Assembly (NCBI GenBank): GCA_017649485.1
Contig: JAGCGS010000032.1
Coordinates: 44,439 to 108,438 of the forward strand
Direction: 5' to 3'
DNA from: Bacteroidaceae bacterium
GTDB lineage: Bacteria; Bacteroidota; Bacteroidia; Bacteroidales; Bacteroidaceae
DNA length: 64,000 nt
Below are positions 53,424 through 61,955 of this stretch, one piece after another. A model generated the notes under the pieces. The model was not told where the DNA came from and made no database searches. It saw nothing but the letters and a program-made list of their open reading frames with translations. Positions within the stretch are counted from its first letter, which is position 1. Every line of letters begins with the position of its first letter. The position numbers and the translations under genes were made by a program.

Positions 53424-55541
53424 TCACCTCCCTACTAAAATGATGATGGAGCGTGGACCTACCAGTATCTCACGCTGGTTCTCAATGACAGGTTCCTCTC
53501 CTGGCTCAAAGATATCCTCTGGAGTTTCCATCCCTGTATTGGCAAATATGTGCCATGCCATACCTTGAGGCAACTGAGGCAGTTCAAAACCATGCATCTC
53601 CCAATGCATGTTCATGGCCACATAAATGAAATCATCAGTCATGCCATCAGTTTCAGCATATTGTCCGTTCAGCATGAAAGCTGCTGTAAGGTTATTGTAA
53701 CCGCTCTCTGGCTGCCAAGCTTTCACACCATGCCAAGAGAAGTCTGGGTAACCCAGGTTGCGATAGTCGCTATGGCTCAAGTGCTCATCATAACGGAGCA
53801 CTTTGTGCTGCTTACGGAATCTGATTATCTGCTTGAAATAGCGGAAAATGTCGGCATTCTTCTTCAGATTGTTCCAATCGAGCCAGGCTATTTCATTATC
53901 CTGACAATAAGCATTATTATTGCCTTGTTGAGAGTTTCCCATCTCGTCACCTGACAGCACCATAGGTATGCCCTGACTCACCATAAGCAATGAGATGGCG
54001 TTTTTTACTTGGCGGTGGCGTAGGCGGTTGATCTCAGGGTCATTGCTTTCACCCTCGCAGCCACAATTCCAGCTGTTATTGTGGTTCTCACCGTCGCGGT
54101 TGTCCTCACCATTGGCCTCGTTGTGTTTGCTGTTATACGAAACCATGTCCATTAGCGTGAAACCATCGTGAGCAGTGACGAAGTTCACACTGGCCTTGAT
54201 ACCTCGTTTCTGTGAGGCATAGAGGTCAGGCGAGCCTATGATGCGCTCCTTCACATCGCCCAACACCTGTTCGTCGCTTTTCAGGAAGCGGCGTATGCTG
54301 TCGCGGAACTTTCCATTCCACTCAGCCCAGCGTCCCCACGAAGGGAATGAGCCTACCTGATAAAGTCCGCCTGCATCCCAGGCTTCGGCTATCAGCTTAG
54401 TCTTGCCGAGAATAGGGTCATGTGCCAGCGATTCCAACAATGGAGGATTCGACATGGGATTGCCGCTTTGGTCGCGTCCCAGTATGGCGGCCAAATCAAA
54501 GCGAAAACCATCTATATGGTAGTCAGTTACCCAGTATCGTAGGCTTTCCACAATCATGTCGCGCACATTGGGGTTGTTGCAGTTTAGCGTATTGCCACAG
54601 CCGCTGAAGTTATAGTAAGACCCATCTGGAGTCAGCATGTAATATGTCTTGTTGTCTATGCCGCGATAGGAAATATAAGGACCTCTCTCATTGCCTTCGG
54701 CAGTATGATTGAACACTACATCCAATATCACCTCAATACCGTTGGCATGCAGTTGCTTCACCAAATTCTTCAGCTCATCCACCTGCATGCTGAATCTTCC
54801 TGAAGAGGCATAGGCTGCCTTGGGGGCAAAGAATCCCACATTGCTATATCCCCAAAGGTTATAAAGCTGGCGTCCATCAACAGGCGAAGTACGGGCGTTT
54901 TCAAACTCATCGAACTCATGGATAGGCATTAGTTCTACACAGTTGACACCTAGTTCCAAGAGGTAGGGTATCTTTTCGCTTATGCCGGCAAACGTTCCTC
55001 TGTGCTTCACGCCAGCAGCAGGTCCACAAGTGAAGTTGCGAACATGCATCTCATAGACAATGAGGTCGTTGACAGGCGTTTCTAATGGCAGATCGTTTTC
55101 CCAGTCAAAATCATCGAACACCACACGGGCACGATATTGGTAAGCGCTGTTCCAATTGGGCTGCTTTCCCCACACATCTCGACCCACAATAAGCTTCGCA
55201 TAAGGGTCTAACAAAATTTTCGACTTATCGAAACGATGACCTTTTTCAGGTTGGAAGGGACCATCCATTCTAAAGCCGTATTCAATGTTCTCATAATCCA
55301 GGTCGAAAACCATCATTGAGAATACATTCCCCAACCTGAACTCCTTGAAGAAAGGGATTTCAATAAACGGTTTCTCTTCGCGATTGTGGAAAAGCACCAG
55401 CGTACAGTCAGTGGCATAGCGGGAATAAACCGAAAAGTTTACCGCATTGCCAATGACAGTTGCACCAAAAGGATAGGGTCGGCCAGTGCGCAACTTCAAT
55501 CCCTGGTACTCATGTGTAGGAAACAAATCAACTCTATGCAT
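53424..55541 (-). CDS. glgX: Glycogen debranching enzyme, GlgX/isoamylase type
   Basis: From the ATG at 55541 the protein is 705 residues: an N-terminal CBM48-type domain (RPYPFGATVIGNAVNFSVYSR) and a GH13 catalytic domain with VILDVVFNHTAEGNE, DGFRFDLAAILGRD (nucleophile Asp), LIAEAWDAGG (acid/base Glu) and NFVTAHDGFTLMDMVSYN. The following KHNEANGEDNRDGENHNNSWN run is typical of GlgX. It cleaves alpha-1,6 branches of glycogen. It lies between the STAS and HATPase genes. Confidence 0.94.
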   Translation of the reverse strand: MHRVDLFPTHEYQGLKLRTGRPYPFGATVIGNAVNFSVYSRYATDCTLVLFHNREEKPFIEIPFFKEFRLGNVFSMMVFDLDYENIEYGFRMDGPFQPEKGHRFDKSKILLDPYAKLIVGRDVWGKQPNWNSAYQYRARVVFDDFDWENDLPLETPVNDLIVYEMHVRNFTCGPAAGVKHRGTFAGISEKIPYLLELGVNCVELMPIHEFDEFENARTSPVDGRQLYNLWGYSNVGFFAPKAAYASSGRFSMQVDELKNLVKQLHANGIEVILDVVFNHTAEGNERGPYISYRGIDNKTYYMLTPDGSYYNFSGCGNTLNCNNPNVRDMIVESLRYWVTDYHIDGFRFDLAAILGRDQSGNPMSNPPLLESLAHDPILGKTKLIAEAWDAGGLYQVGSFPSWGRWAEWNGKFRDSIRRFLKSDEQVLGDVKERIIGSPDLYASQKRGIKASVNFVTAHDGFTLMDMVSYNSKHNEANGEDNRDGENHNNSWNCGCEGESNDPEINRLRHRQVKNAISLLMVSQGIPMVLSGDEMGNSQQGNNNAYCQDNEIAWLDWNNLKKNADIFRYFKQIIRFRKQHKVLRYDEHLSHSDYRNLGYPDFSWHGVKAWQPESGYNNLTAAFMLNGQYAETDGMTDDFIYVAMNMHWEMHGFELPQLPQGMAWHIFANTGMETPEDIFEPGEEPVIENQREILVGPRSIIILVGR

Positions 55542-55546
55542 AATTC

Positions 55547-55858
55547 TCAATTATCAATTGCCTTCTGGCATTCTTCCATTGTGCTATAAAAATCGAAGAA
55601 ACTATTGAAGCCTGTTACATCCATGATGTCTTTGACCTCATCATTCAAACCTACCAAATAGAGTTTCAACCCTTTAGAGGCTGCCACTTTCTTGGAATAG
55701 AGCAAAACGCGCAAGCCCGTACTGGAAATATATTTGCAGTTAGTCATATCGAGCACAACACTGCATCCTTTCTCCAAAATGGCCAAAATGCCTTCCTGTA
55801 CTTGCTGGTAATTGAAGGAGTCCAGCTCTTCACCTAATCGATAAACTTCTGTATTCAT
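55547..55858 (-). CDS. STAS-domain anti-sigma-factor antagonist (RsbV-like)
   Basis: From the ATG at 55858 the protein is 103 residues. It has the STAS pattern, with the phosphorylatable serine region CKYISSTGLRVLLYSKKVA near residue 55, where an RsbV-type protein is phosphorylated by its kinase and dephosphorylated by a PP2C enzyme. Both partners are in the same operon. Its stop lies 5 bases before the glgX ATG. Confidence 0.88.
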   Translation of the reverse strand: MNTEVYRLGEELDSFNYQQVQEGILAILEKGCSVVLDMTNCKYISSTGLRVLLYSKKVAASKGLKLYLVGLNDEVKDIMDVTGFNSFFDFYSTMEECQKAIDN

Positions 55859-55880
55859 AGTCAATTACATTATGATTCAA

Positions 55881-57806
55881 TTATTTTACATGGGTTGATA
55901 AATAACGAATTGCCAATATGGTGAGGTCGTCACTTTGCGAGGCCTTGCCCACAAACAGCTTCACCGCCTGAGTCATTTCTGCTATCATACCCTTGCAGCC
56001 ATTTCCTCCCTTTAGTACCTCTTTGAGTCGCTCACGTCCAAATTGCTCACGCTGTGAGTTCATGGCTTCAGTCAGTCCGTCAGTGTAAAGAAACAACATA
56101 GCACCAGCTGGCACATTATATTCCCTTACTACATAAGATGCCTCTACCTCAACACCCAAAGGCAGGTCAGGCTTAGCGGGTAGTTCAGTGATGTCGCTAC
56201 TCACGATAAATGGTTTATTGTGTCCCGCATTGCAGTAGTGCAACCGTCCTGTAGGCAGGTCAAGCACCCCCACGAAGAAGGTAACAAACATAAAGGTATC
56301 ATTGCCGTCACAAGTGGTCTTGTTAATAGATTTGATAATGTTCACCAAATCGTCCTCATAACTGACCACATTGCGGAACTGGCTGAGTGTCATGGCCATC
56401 ACCAAAGCGGCTGGCACACCCTTACCCGAAACATCACCAATGCAGAAGAATAGTTTATCATCGCGAATGAAGAAGTCGTAGAGGTCGCCTCCTACCTCTT
56501 TGGCTGAGATCAGCTGACCATAGATGTCCAGATTATTGTTGTTATCAGTAGGAATATATGCCTTTGGCAACATGGAAAGCTGAATATCTCTTGCCACCTT
56601 CAATTCTCCTTCTATGCGACCCTTCGCTTCATTTACTATTTTCAGTTCCTCCATCTGGCTTACCAGTGACCGCTGCATGGTGCTGAACGAATGGTGCAGC
56701 CGCTGCATCTCGTCCTTGGAGTGAATAACAGGAAGCTTAGCCTGCAGGTTGCCCTGTGCCACCTCATCCACTGCCTGGGTGAATGTGGTCAGTGGGGCAA
56801 TGAGGCGATGCACACCCCGTCGCAGGATGTTGGTGAGTAACGCCAGCATTACGATAAACAATACTGCCAGGAATAGTGCCGTTTTACGCACTTCCTTAAA
56901 CAGTTCAGAGGCTTTGCAAATAATGGCCATCGACCAACCTGTGTGCTCGAAAGGCACAAAAAAGATGTAGGATTTACCAAACGAGGGTGACTGCCACTCC
57001 CTCATGCCACTCTTTCCTTCAATCATCTCATGTCCCACCTCTATCAGTTCGGGATGCCCTGTCTTCTCTGCAATACTGAAGATGTTTTGCTGGAGTACCA
57101 GTTCTTTGTTTGGGTGTGAGATGATACTTCCGGTGCGACTTATCATACAGGCGTATGCATATTCGAAATAATTCACGTCTAACAACTTAGACAGATCTTC
57201 AAGCAATATGTCGGCAGTGACCACCGCAATAAGGTTGCCCGTCTCGTCTGTCAGTGGATAGCTGTAGGTAGTCATCAGCATTTCGCCTCCTCCCTCATCG
57301 AAGTATGGGTCGCTCCAGTGGTCGCGTTTGAGCGAGTCGGTAGTCTGGTACCATTCCATCTTAAAATAATCATAGTTAATTGTCCCCAACTGCTTCGTGC
57401 TGATGCCACCATCCTCCCTATAGCTATAAGGAGAAAACCATTTTCCTTTCTCAGGGAAGTAGTTGGGTCTGAAAGCTATGGCAGACCCCACGATGGAGGG
57501 ATTATCCTCCAGCATCCTTCGTGTCATGCGGTAGAGCTCATCTGGCTCGTTCTGGTTATCCTTGATATCTTTTATATGATTCCTCACAGCTACTTCTACG
57601 GAGATGAGTGCCGCATCTATGCGTTGCCTCATGATGTAGAGAATGCCGTTTGCCTTCACGCTTTCCTCGAGCTTAATGCTTTTCACTACATAATAGTTGG
57701 CAATTAAGCCTGTGGCAGTAAGGATAAGCACCGCACAAAGCACTATCCACAGGCTTATGCGGCTGGCAAGCGACTCTCTGATATGTAGTAGCTGGAGCTT
57801 CTTCAT
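55881..57806 (-). CDS. Membrane sensor phosphatase: dCACHE, HAMP and SpoIIE/PP2C
   Basis: The 641-residue protein has a membrane helix at about 16-36, an extracytoplasmic dCACHE-type sensor (about 40-300, with NPSIVGSAIAFRPNYF and WSDPYFDEGGGEMLMTTYSYPL), a second helix near 312-330, a HAMP segment, a short linker, and a C-terminal PP2C/SpoIIE domain with GGDLYDFF, IGDVSGKGVPAALVMAM, YTDGLTEAMN and DDLTILAI. It is an RsbU/RsbP-like phosphatase that would act on the STAS protein next door in response to a small ligand. Confidence 0.9.
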   Translation of the reverse strand: MKKLQLLHIRESLASRISLWIVLCAVLILTATGLIANYYVVKSIKLEESVKANGILYIMRQRIDAALISVEVAVRNHIKDIKDNQNEPDELYRMTRRMLEDNPSIVGSAIAFRPNYFPEKGKWFSPYSYREDGGISTKQLGTINYDYFKMEWYQTTDSLKRDHWSDPYFDEGGGEMLMTTYSYPLTDETGNLIAVVTADILLEDLSKLLDVNYFEYAYACMISRTGSIISHPNKELVLQQNIFSIAEKTGHPELIEVGHEMIEGKSGMREWQSPSFGKSYIFFVPFEHTGWSMAIICKASELFKEVRKTALFLAVLFIVMLALLTNILRRGVHRLIAPLTTFTQAVDEVAQGNLQAKLPVIHSKDEMQRLHHSFSTMQRSLVSQMEELKIVNEAKGRIEGELKVARDIQLSMLPKAYIPTDNNNNLDIYGQLISAKEVGGDLYDFFIRDDKLFFCIGDVSGKGVPAALVMAMTLSQFRNVVSYEDDLVNIIKSINKTTCDGNDTFMFVTFFVGVLDLPTGRLHYCNAGHNKPFIVSSDITELPAKPDLPLGVEVEASYVVREYNVPAGAMLFLYTDGLTEAMNSQREQFGRERLKEVLKGGNGCKGMIAEMTQAVKLFVGKASQSDDLTILAIRYLSTHVK

Positions 57807-57815
57807 GGTGAAACG

Positions 57816-58970
57816 TTATTTGTGCAGATTCAACACTGTTTGTTGTTTAGACCAATCCATGCAGCAGCGCACACGCAGGTCGGCGTATGGTTCAGCATTA
57901 AAAATGGTGGACTTGATGGTCATCATCTGTTCTGTTCCATAAAGGAAGGAGAACGGCCTGGGCAGATCCATCGTCAAGTCTATGGCTTCTTGCAGCAAAG
58001 ACACATCATCATGACAGTCGAACATAAACCTGTCAGTGTCATGGTTATCCAGGAACAGAACCAACTTGAAGTCGTCTGGATACTTGGCAAAGTGGTCAGC
58101 TATCTTGCTGCGCAAGGTTTCATTTCCCTTGAAGCGTCGGCCTGCGTGTATTTCTTCTAAGAGCAGGTCTCGATAGGCGAAATCCAACACACCATCCAGC
58201 GTGCCCACATAGTCGGCCTGAAGTCCGTCCTGACTAAAAGGATGGGTGTCTTGTTCCAAGAACTCACTCAGCCTTTCTTCTGTCTTGAAATACAGCTGAC
58301 TAGCCAACTGTGGCCCAATACCCTGTGCCCACACCTCGCCAAACACAACTATATCGCTTCGGATGTCCTGTAGGCTTTGGCGAAGGCTCTGCAGGAAACT
58401 GAATGGCTGTCCCAGGGCATGGTCAATGCGGAAGGCATCTACCCCCATACGTACCAGCCGCTCAGCCTTGTCAGTCATAAAACGTACTACCTCAGGATTT
58501 GTCAGGTTGAACTTAGGCAGGTCGCCAAAGCCCAAGAATGATACGAACTCATCGCTGCCTTCCTTGGGGTAGAAGAACCAGTCGCGATTCTTTCCACCAT
58601 TCGAAAGTAGAGTTTCTTGAAAGAGGGGAGCCTGATACCAGCAGTGGTTGGGCACAAAGTCGCAAATTATCCGTAGCCCTTTGTCATGAGCCAGGTCAAG
58701 TAGTTGCTGATAGTCCTCCCAAGTGCCGAAGTGTGGATCCACCTCGTCTAAGTCCAAGGTATGGTATCCATGATAGTTTGCTGTCTTGTAGATGGGTGAG
58801 AGCATGATGGCTGTGAAGCCAAGATCCTTGATGTAGTCAAGTTTCTCAATCACTCCTTGGAGGTTTCCTCCGCAAAACACATTCTTGCTTGCTGGCGGTA
58901 CCTGCCAGCCTCCGTTGAATCTGTCAATCAGCAGGTGATAGATTCGGATGTTATCAAACCAATTCTTCAT
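57816..58970 (-). CDS. GH13 alpha-amylase-family enzyme
   Basis: The 384-residue protein is a short GH13: DFVPNH at 104-109, DAFRIDHA with the nucleophile Asp183, GEVW with the acid/base Glu212 and FLDNHD ending at Asp311. It has no signal peptide, so it is cytoplasmic. The beta-sandwich C-terminal domain is short or reduced. It probably acts on alpha-1,4-glucans and is the first gene of the operon with the SpoIIE phosphatase. Confidence 0.88.
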   Translation of the reverse strand: MKNWFDNIRIYHLLIDRFNGGWQVPPASKNVFCGGNLQGVIEKLDYIKDLGFTAIMLSPIYKTANYHGYHTLDLDEVDPHFGTWEDYQQLLDLAHDKGLRIICDFVPNHCWYQAPLFQETLLSNGGKNRDWFFYPKEGSDEFVSFLGFGDLPKFNLTNPEVVRFMTDKAERLVRMGVDAFRIDHALGQPFSFLQSLRQSLQDIRSDIVVFGEVWAQGIGPQLASQLYFKTEERLSEFLEQDTHPFSQDGLQADYVGTLDGVLDFAYRDLLLEEIHAGRRFKGNETLRSKIADHFAKYPDDFKLVLFLDNHDTDRFMFDCHDDVSLLQEAIDLTMDLPRPFSFLYGTEQMMTIKSTIFNAEPYADLRVRCCMDWSKQQTVLNLHK

Positions 58971-59044
58971 AAACCGTTTATTTTATTATTTCTACTTCAC
59001 AATAGTTTTATGCTGTAAAATGAGGTATCATCACAACCCGAATA

Positions 59045-59077
59045 TTATTTTTTTGACTTGTAAAGGCGTTCGGGCAT
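59045..59077 (-). CDS. Possible 10-residue leader peptide
   Basis: The minus strand encodes MPERLYKSKK with GGAG six bases before its ATG, inside the leader of the GH13 operon and 75 bases before the next gene. Nothing else supports translation. Confidence 0.2.
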   Translation of the reverse strand: MPERLYKSKK

Positions 59078-59133
59078 GGATGTCTCCGCTTCACTGCCAA
59101 ATTATAATGGTAACTTCGTCTTCTTATGTAGAG

Positions 59134-59165
59134 CAAATTTACGATTTTATTTTAAAACCCTACAA
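59134..59165 (-). promoter_or_regulatory. Promoter of the GH13/partner-switch operon
   Basis: TAAATTTG (59141-59134) on the minus strand, with TTG (59165-59163) 21 bases upstream. The leader is about 155 bases, unusually long for this window. Confidence 0.5.
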
Positions 59166-59388
59166 TTTTTGCTTAAAAAACAACAGAAACAAGAAAAAAA
59201 TTGATTTCCTCAGTTTTTTTGCATTGTAATCAGTTGCCATAGGACAACATCACTAAGTCCTTTTGGTAAAAACTATACAAATGTGTACGTGCTGAAAAGA
59301 AGATGCTCTCTACGAGGTTTAACAATGGCAGAACAGGCTGCTATGAGTACGACCTTATGCGTAGAATCCTGGCTTCCCATTTGCCTGT

Positions 59389-59424
59389 AAAAAAATAGTG
59401 GTGTGTCGATGGCACACCACTATT
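59389..59424 (-). terminator. Terminator after the GH35-type gene
   Basis: AATAGTGGTGTG (59394-59405) pairs perfectly with CACACCACTATT (59413-59424). On the minus strand it is followed by TTTTT. Confidence 0.85.
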
Positions 59425-59445
59425 ACTCATGTTCAATATTTATGT

Positions 59446-61203
59446 TCAATACTCAAACATCTTGATGCGGAAGATGCCTACCTGACCCGTAGGGATGGTG
59501 GCTACGCTGAAGCTGGTTTCGTCGCCATTGAGGCGGTGACGCAACTCGTTGCCCTGTGCATCATAGGTGATTTGATCTACTGAAGCGTAGGAGATATGCT
59601 CCGCCTTGCTCTTAGGACTCTTGTCGATGACAACAGAAAGACCGCCAATGCCACCAGCAACAAGGAACTCATCCTCACCTGTCTGGATAACCAGCAAACC
59701 TGCAGCTACATCCGAATTACTCAATTCTTCCAATGTCATGCCAAACAGATTCTCGGCACCCTGGGTGGATGAGCGTATGATAGAGATGGTGTATTTGCCC
59801 ATATCTACCTTGTCGGTGGTCTTGTTCTTATTGATGAACAAGCCGTCCATCTGGTCGGTATATTGGTATTTCAAAATCTCGGGCATGATCTTCTTCAAAG
59901 CCCCGTAAGCCAACTGGATAGAGTTGTCGTTGGCAACAGGATTGTTGAAATACCAGTTGCCATCGATGCCGAAAGGCGAGTAGCACAAGGCATCATACTT
60001 GCCGTAGACATAGAAGGCACGTGCTGCAGCGCTGGGGTCAACTGATGTCTCGGGGATGAACAACGGGTTGCCCGAGAATTTATATTGCTGTGCTACCCAG
60101 TCGAAGTGGTCAACAATGTAGATGTCGGGAGCAAAGAAATCCACGGCAGGTGCAGCTGCACGCCAGACATCGAAGGTGTGAGCGAATGGAGCCCCCGAAG
60201 GGTACTTGCCAGGTTCAGGACCCGACTCTTGCTTCATCCAGGCATTGACATACATAGGGATGGGGTATTCCGCCTTACCCTGACGGGTCACTTCGCCCAC
60301 ATACTTAGCATAGTTCCATGCACTGAACAACTCCTCGGTATAATAGGGATAGTTTGTTTGCCAATCGGTAGAGCCTCTTTCGAAGGCAGGGGTAGGCTGA
60401 CCTTTGCCAAACACCTCTTCCCAAGTGCCTTTCTCCTTGTTGCCATTAGCCTTCCATACACGCTGCAGTTCGGGGTGCAGTTCGTTCTTATGTGCTTTGA
60501 GATAAGCCATCAGTTCTGCAGGCACCTGACCATTAAATGCCTTGTTGGCTGCATCACTGTAGTCGCGCTGACTATGGTTGTCGCCTGGTCTCATAAACTG
60601 ACGCATGTTGAACATACCCAACTCGTTCTCCACCTGCATCATCACCACAGTATGGTCTTTGCTATCCACCTCCTTGATATGACGCATCAAGGCAGCATAC
60701 GCCTTCGCATCGGCACGCATGGTGTTCTCACCCAAAGGTGACAGCATGTTCATCGTTTGTCCGTCGCCTGTCTTTGCGCGAGGGAAACGTTTGCTGTCTT
60801 TCTTTACCCATTCAGGAGCATAGGTAGATTCGGTATTCTTCCATGAAGCAAACCAGATAAGCACCAGTTTGAGGTTTTCCTTGCGGGCACCCTCGATGAT
60901 GCTGTCCACCAACTTATATTCATACTGACCTTCAACGGGTTCGAACAGTTCCCATGAAACGGTGGCAATAACAGTGTTAAGGTTTTTGTCGGCCATCTGC
61001 TTCCATACAGGAGCAATGTAGTGGGCACTGCCTGCTGTTGAGTTATGCAGCTCACCACCCAGCATCAGGAAAGGCTTCCCGTCGATGATAAGCTGTGTGC
61101 CCTGGCCATTGTTTTGGATGCGAGGAAAGTTGGCATCCTGCGCAAGAGCCCAAGTAGTTAAGGCTGATAATGTAAAAATGGCAAAAATTCTCTTGATTTT
61201 CAT
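59446..61203 (-). CDS. GH35-type beta-galactosidase-like enzyme with DUF5597 domain
   Basis: The 585-residue protein has a signal peptide (ending WALAQ), a TIM barrel with FLMLGGELHNSTAGS, the acid/base region VVMMQVENELGMF and the likely nucleophile in NPLFIPETSVDP, and a C-terminal beta domain of the DUF5597 kind (from about 430). It probably removes beta-linked sugars from plant or host glycans in the periplasm. Its ATG overlaps the stop of the upstream HAD gene. Confidence 0.87.
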   Translation of the reverse strand: MKIKRIFAIFTLSALTTWALAQDANFPRIQNNGQGTQLIIDGKPFLMLGGELHNSTAGSAHYIAPVWKQMADKNLNTVIATVSWELFEPVEGQYEYKLVDSIIEGARKENLKLVLIWFASWKNTESTYAPEWVKKDSKRFPRAKTGDGQTMNMLSPLGENTMRADAKAYAALMRHIKEVDSKDHTVVMMQVENELGMFNMRQFMRPGDNHSQRDYSDAANKAFNGQVPAELMAYLKAHKNELHPELQRVWKANGNKEKGTWEEVFGKGQPTPAFERGSTDWQTNYPYYTEELFSAWNYAKYVGEVTRQGKAEYPIPMYVNAWMKQESGPEPGKYPSGAPFAHTFDVWRAAAPAVDFFAPDIYIVDHFDWVAQQYKFSGNPLFIPETSVDPSAAARAFYVYGKYDALCYSPFGIDGNWYFNNPVANDNSIQLAYGALKKIMPEILKYQYTDQMDGLFINKNKTTDKVDMGKYTISIIRSSTQGAENLFGMTLEELSNSDVAAGLLVIQTGEDEFLVAGGIGGLSVVIDKSPKSKAEHISYASVDQITYDAQGNELRHRLNGDETSFSVATIPTGQVGIFRIKMFEY

Positions 61204-61850
61204 AATATAATTAGTTTTAATTCTGTTACACTATCTACGATATGATGGGGTTGGAAATGTTCTAGTTCTGTGCGAGGACGAAATCCCCAAGTAACCCCAC
61301 AGGTCTCTACTCCAGCATTGAGTCCTGTCTGCATATCTACGCCAGAATCTCCAACATACAAAACATCCGGCTTGCTGATAGCAGTTTGCGAGAGGATGTC
61401 ATAGACTATCTGTGGATCGGGCTTGATGTTTACCTGCTCTCGCTGACCTAATACGGCTGAGAAATGGATGGTTGGTAACAGCTCGGAAATAATCTTGGTG
61501 GTGGCCTCTTGGTATTTGTTGCTTGCCACAGCCAAAAGGATGCCTCGTGCCTGCAGATCCTCCAACAGTGTTTCCATACCAGGGTAGGGGCGACTGAGGT
61601 CAGTATTGTGTGCATTATAATAAGGTATGAATTCACGCCTCACACGTAGCACATTCTCGTCAGTTTTCTCACCCTCAGGTAAGGATCGTCTGAACAGGTT
61701 GTTGATACCATTGCCCACCCTGAACTTGTAACTCTCAATGTCGTGGGTGGGGTAGCCCAGCTTCTTTAAGGCATAATTGGTGCTCATGCCTAAGTCGGCT
61801 ATGGTGTTGATCAGTGTGCCGTCCAAATCGAATATAACGAGTTTCTTCAT
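61200..61850 (-). CDS. HAD-family phosphatase (phosphoglycolate phosphatase-like)
   Basis: From the ATG at 61850 the protein is 216 residues: motif I VIFDLDGTLINT, a helical cap, motif II LAVASNK, the lysine in INIKPDP-type NIKPDPQIVYD, and motif IV LYVGDSGVDMQTGLNAG. It dephosphorylates a small metabolite that is not known. It is coupled to the GH35-type gene by ATGA, so a sugar phosphate is possible. A longer frame to 61895 crosses the promoter. Confidence 0.88.
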   Translation of the reverse strand: MKKLVIFDLDGTLINTIADLGMSTNYALKKLGYPTHDIESYKFRVGNGINNLFRRSLPEGEKTDENVLRVRREFIPYYNAHNTDLSRPYPGMETLLEDLQARGILLAVASNKYQEATTKIISELLPTIHFSAVLGQREQVNIKPDPQIVYDILSQTAISKPDVLYVGDSGVDMQTGLNAGVETCGVTWGFRPRTELEHFQPHHIVDSVTELKLIIL

Positions 61851-61871
61851 TCTTTTCTGTTTTCTTTTGTG

Positions 61872-61879
61872 CAAAGATA
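61872..61879 (-). promoter_or_regulatory. -7 box of the HAD-GH35 pair
   Basis: The minus strand reads TATCTTTG 22 bases before the ATG at 61850. Confidence 0.5.
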
Positions 61880-61886
61880 CAAATTT

Positions 61887-61911
61887 ATTGACCATTGATT
61901 ATTGACCATTG
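61887..61911 (-). repeat. 25-base dispersed repeat, copy 2 (inverted)
   Basis: The minus strand carries exactly the 25 bases found at 46917-46941. It fills the space between the divergent HAD and methyltransferase promoter boxes and supplies a TTG at the -33 position of the latter. Confidence 0.85.
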
Positions 61912-61932
61912 GGCATTAATTTGCTATTTTTG
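61902..61932 (+). promoter_or_regulatory. Promoter of the RsmI-like gene
   Basis: TTG (61902-61904), 20 bases, then TATTTTTG (61925-61932). The ATG follows at 61956. Confidence 0.5.
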
Positions 61933-61955
61933 CAAAAAAAACCGAAATAAATAAG

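Larger units (their letters stand above)
58971..59445. other. 475-base intergenic region
   Basis: This is the only gene-free stretch over 300 bases. From right to left on the minus strand it holds a terminator for the GH35 gene, about 160 bases that I cannot assign (59229-59390), a promoter for the GH13 operon, and a leader of about 155 bases with a tiny reading frame. Confidence 0.7.

Noticed and set aside
60085-60741. 218-residue open frame opposite the GH35-type gene
   Set aside because: It lies fully inside a gene with clear catalytic motifs and shows no recognisable domain.
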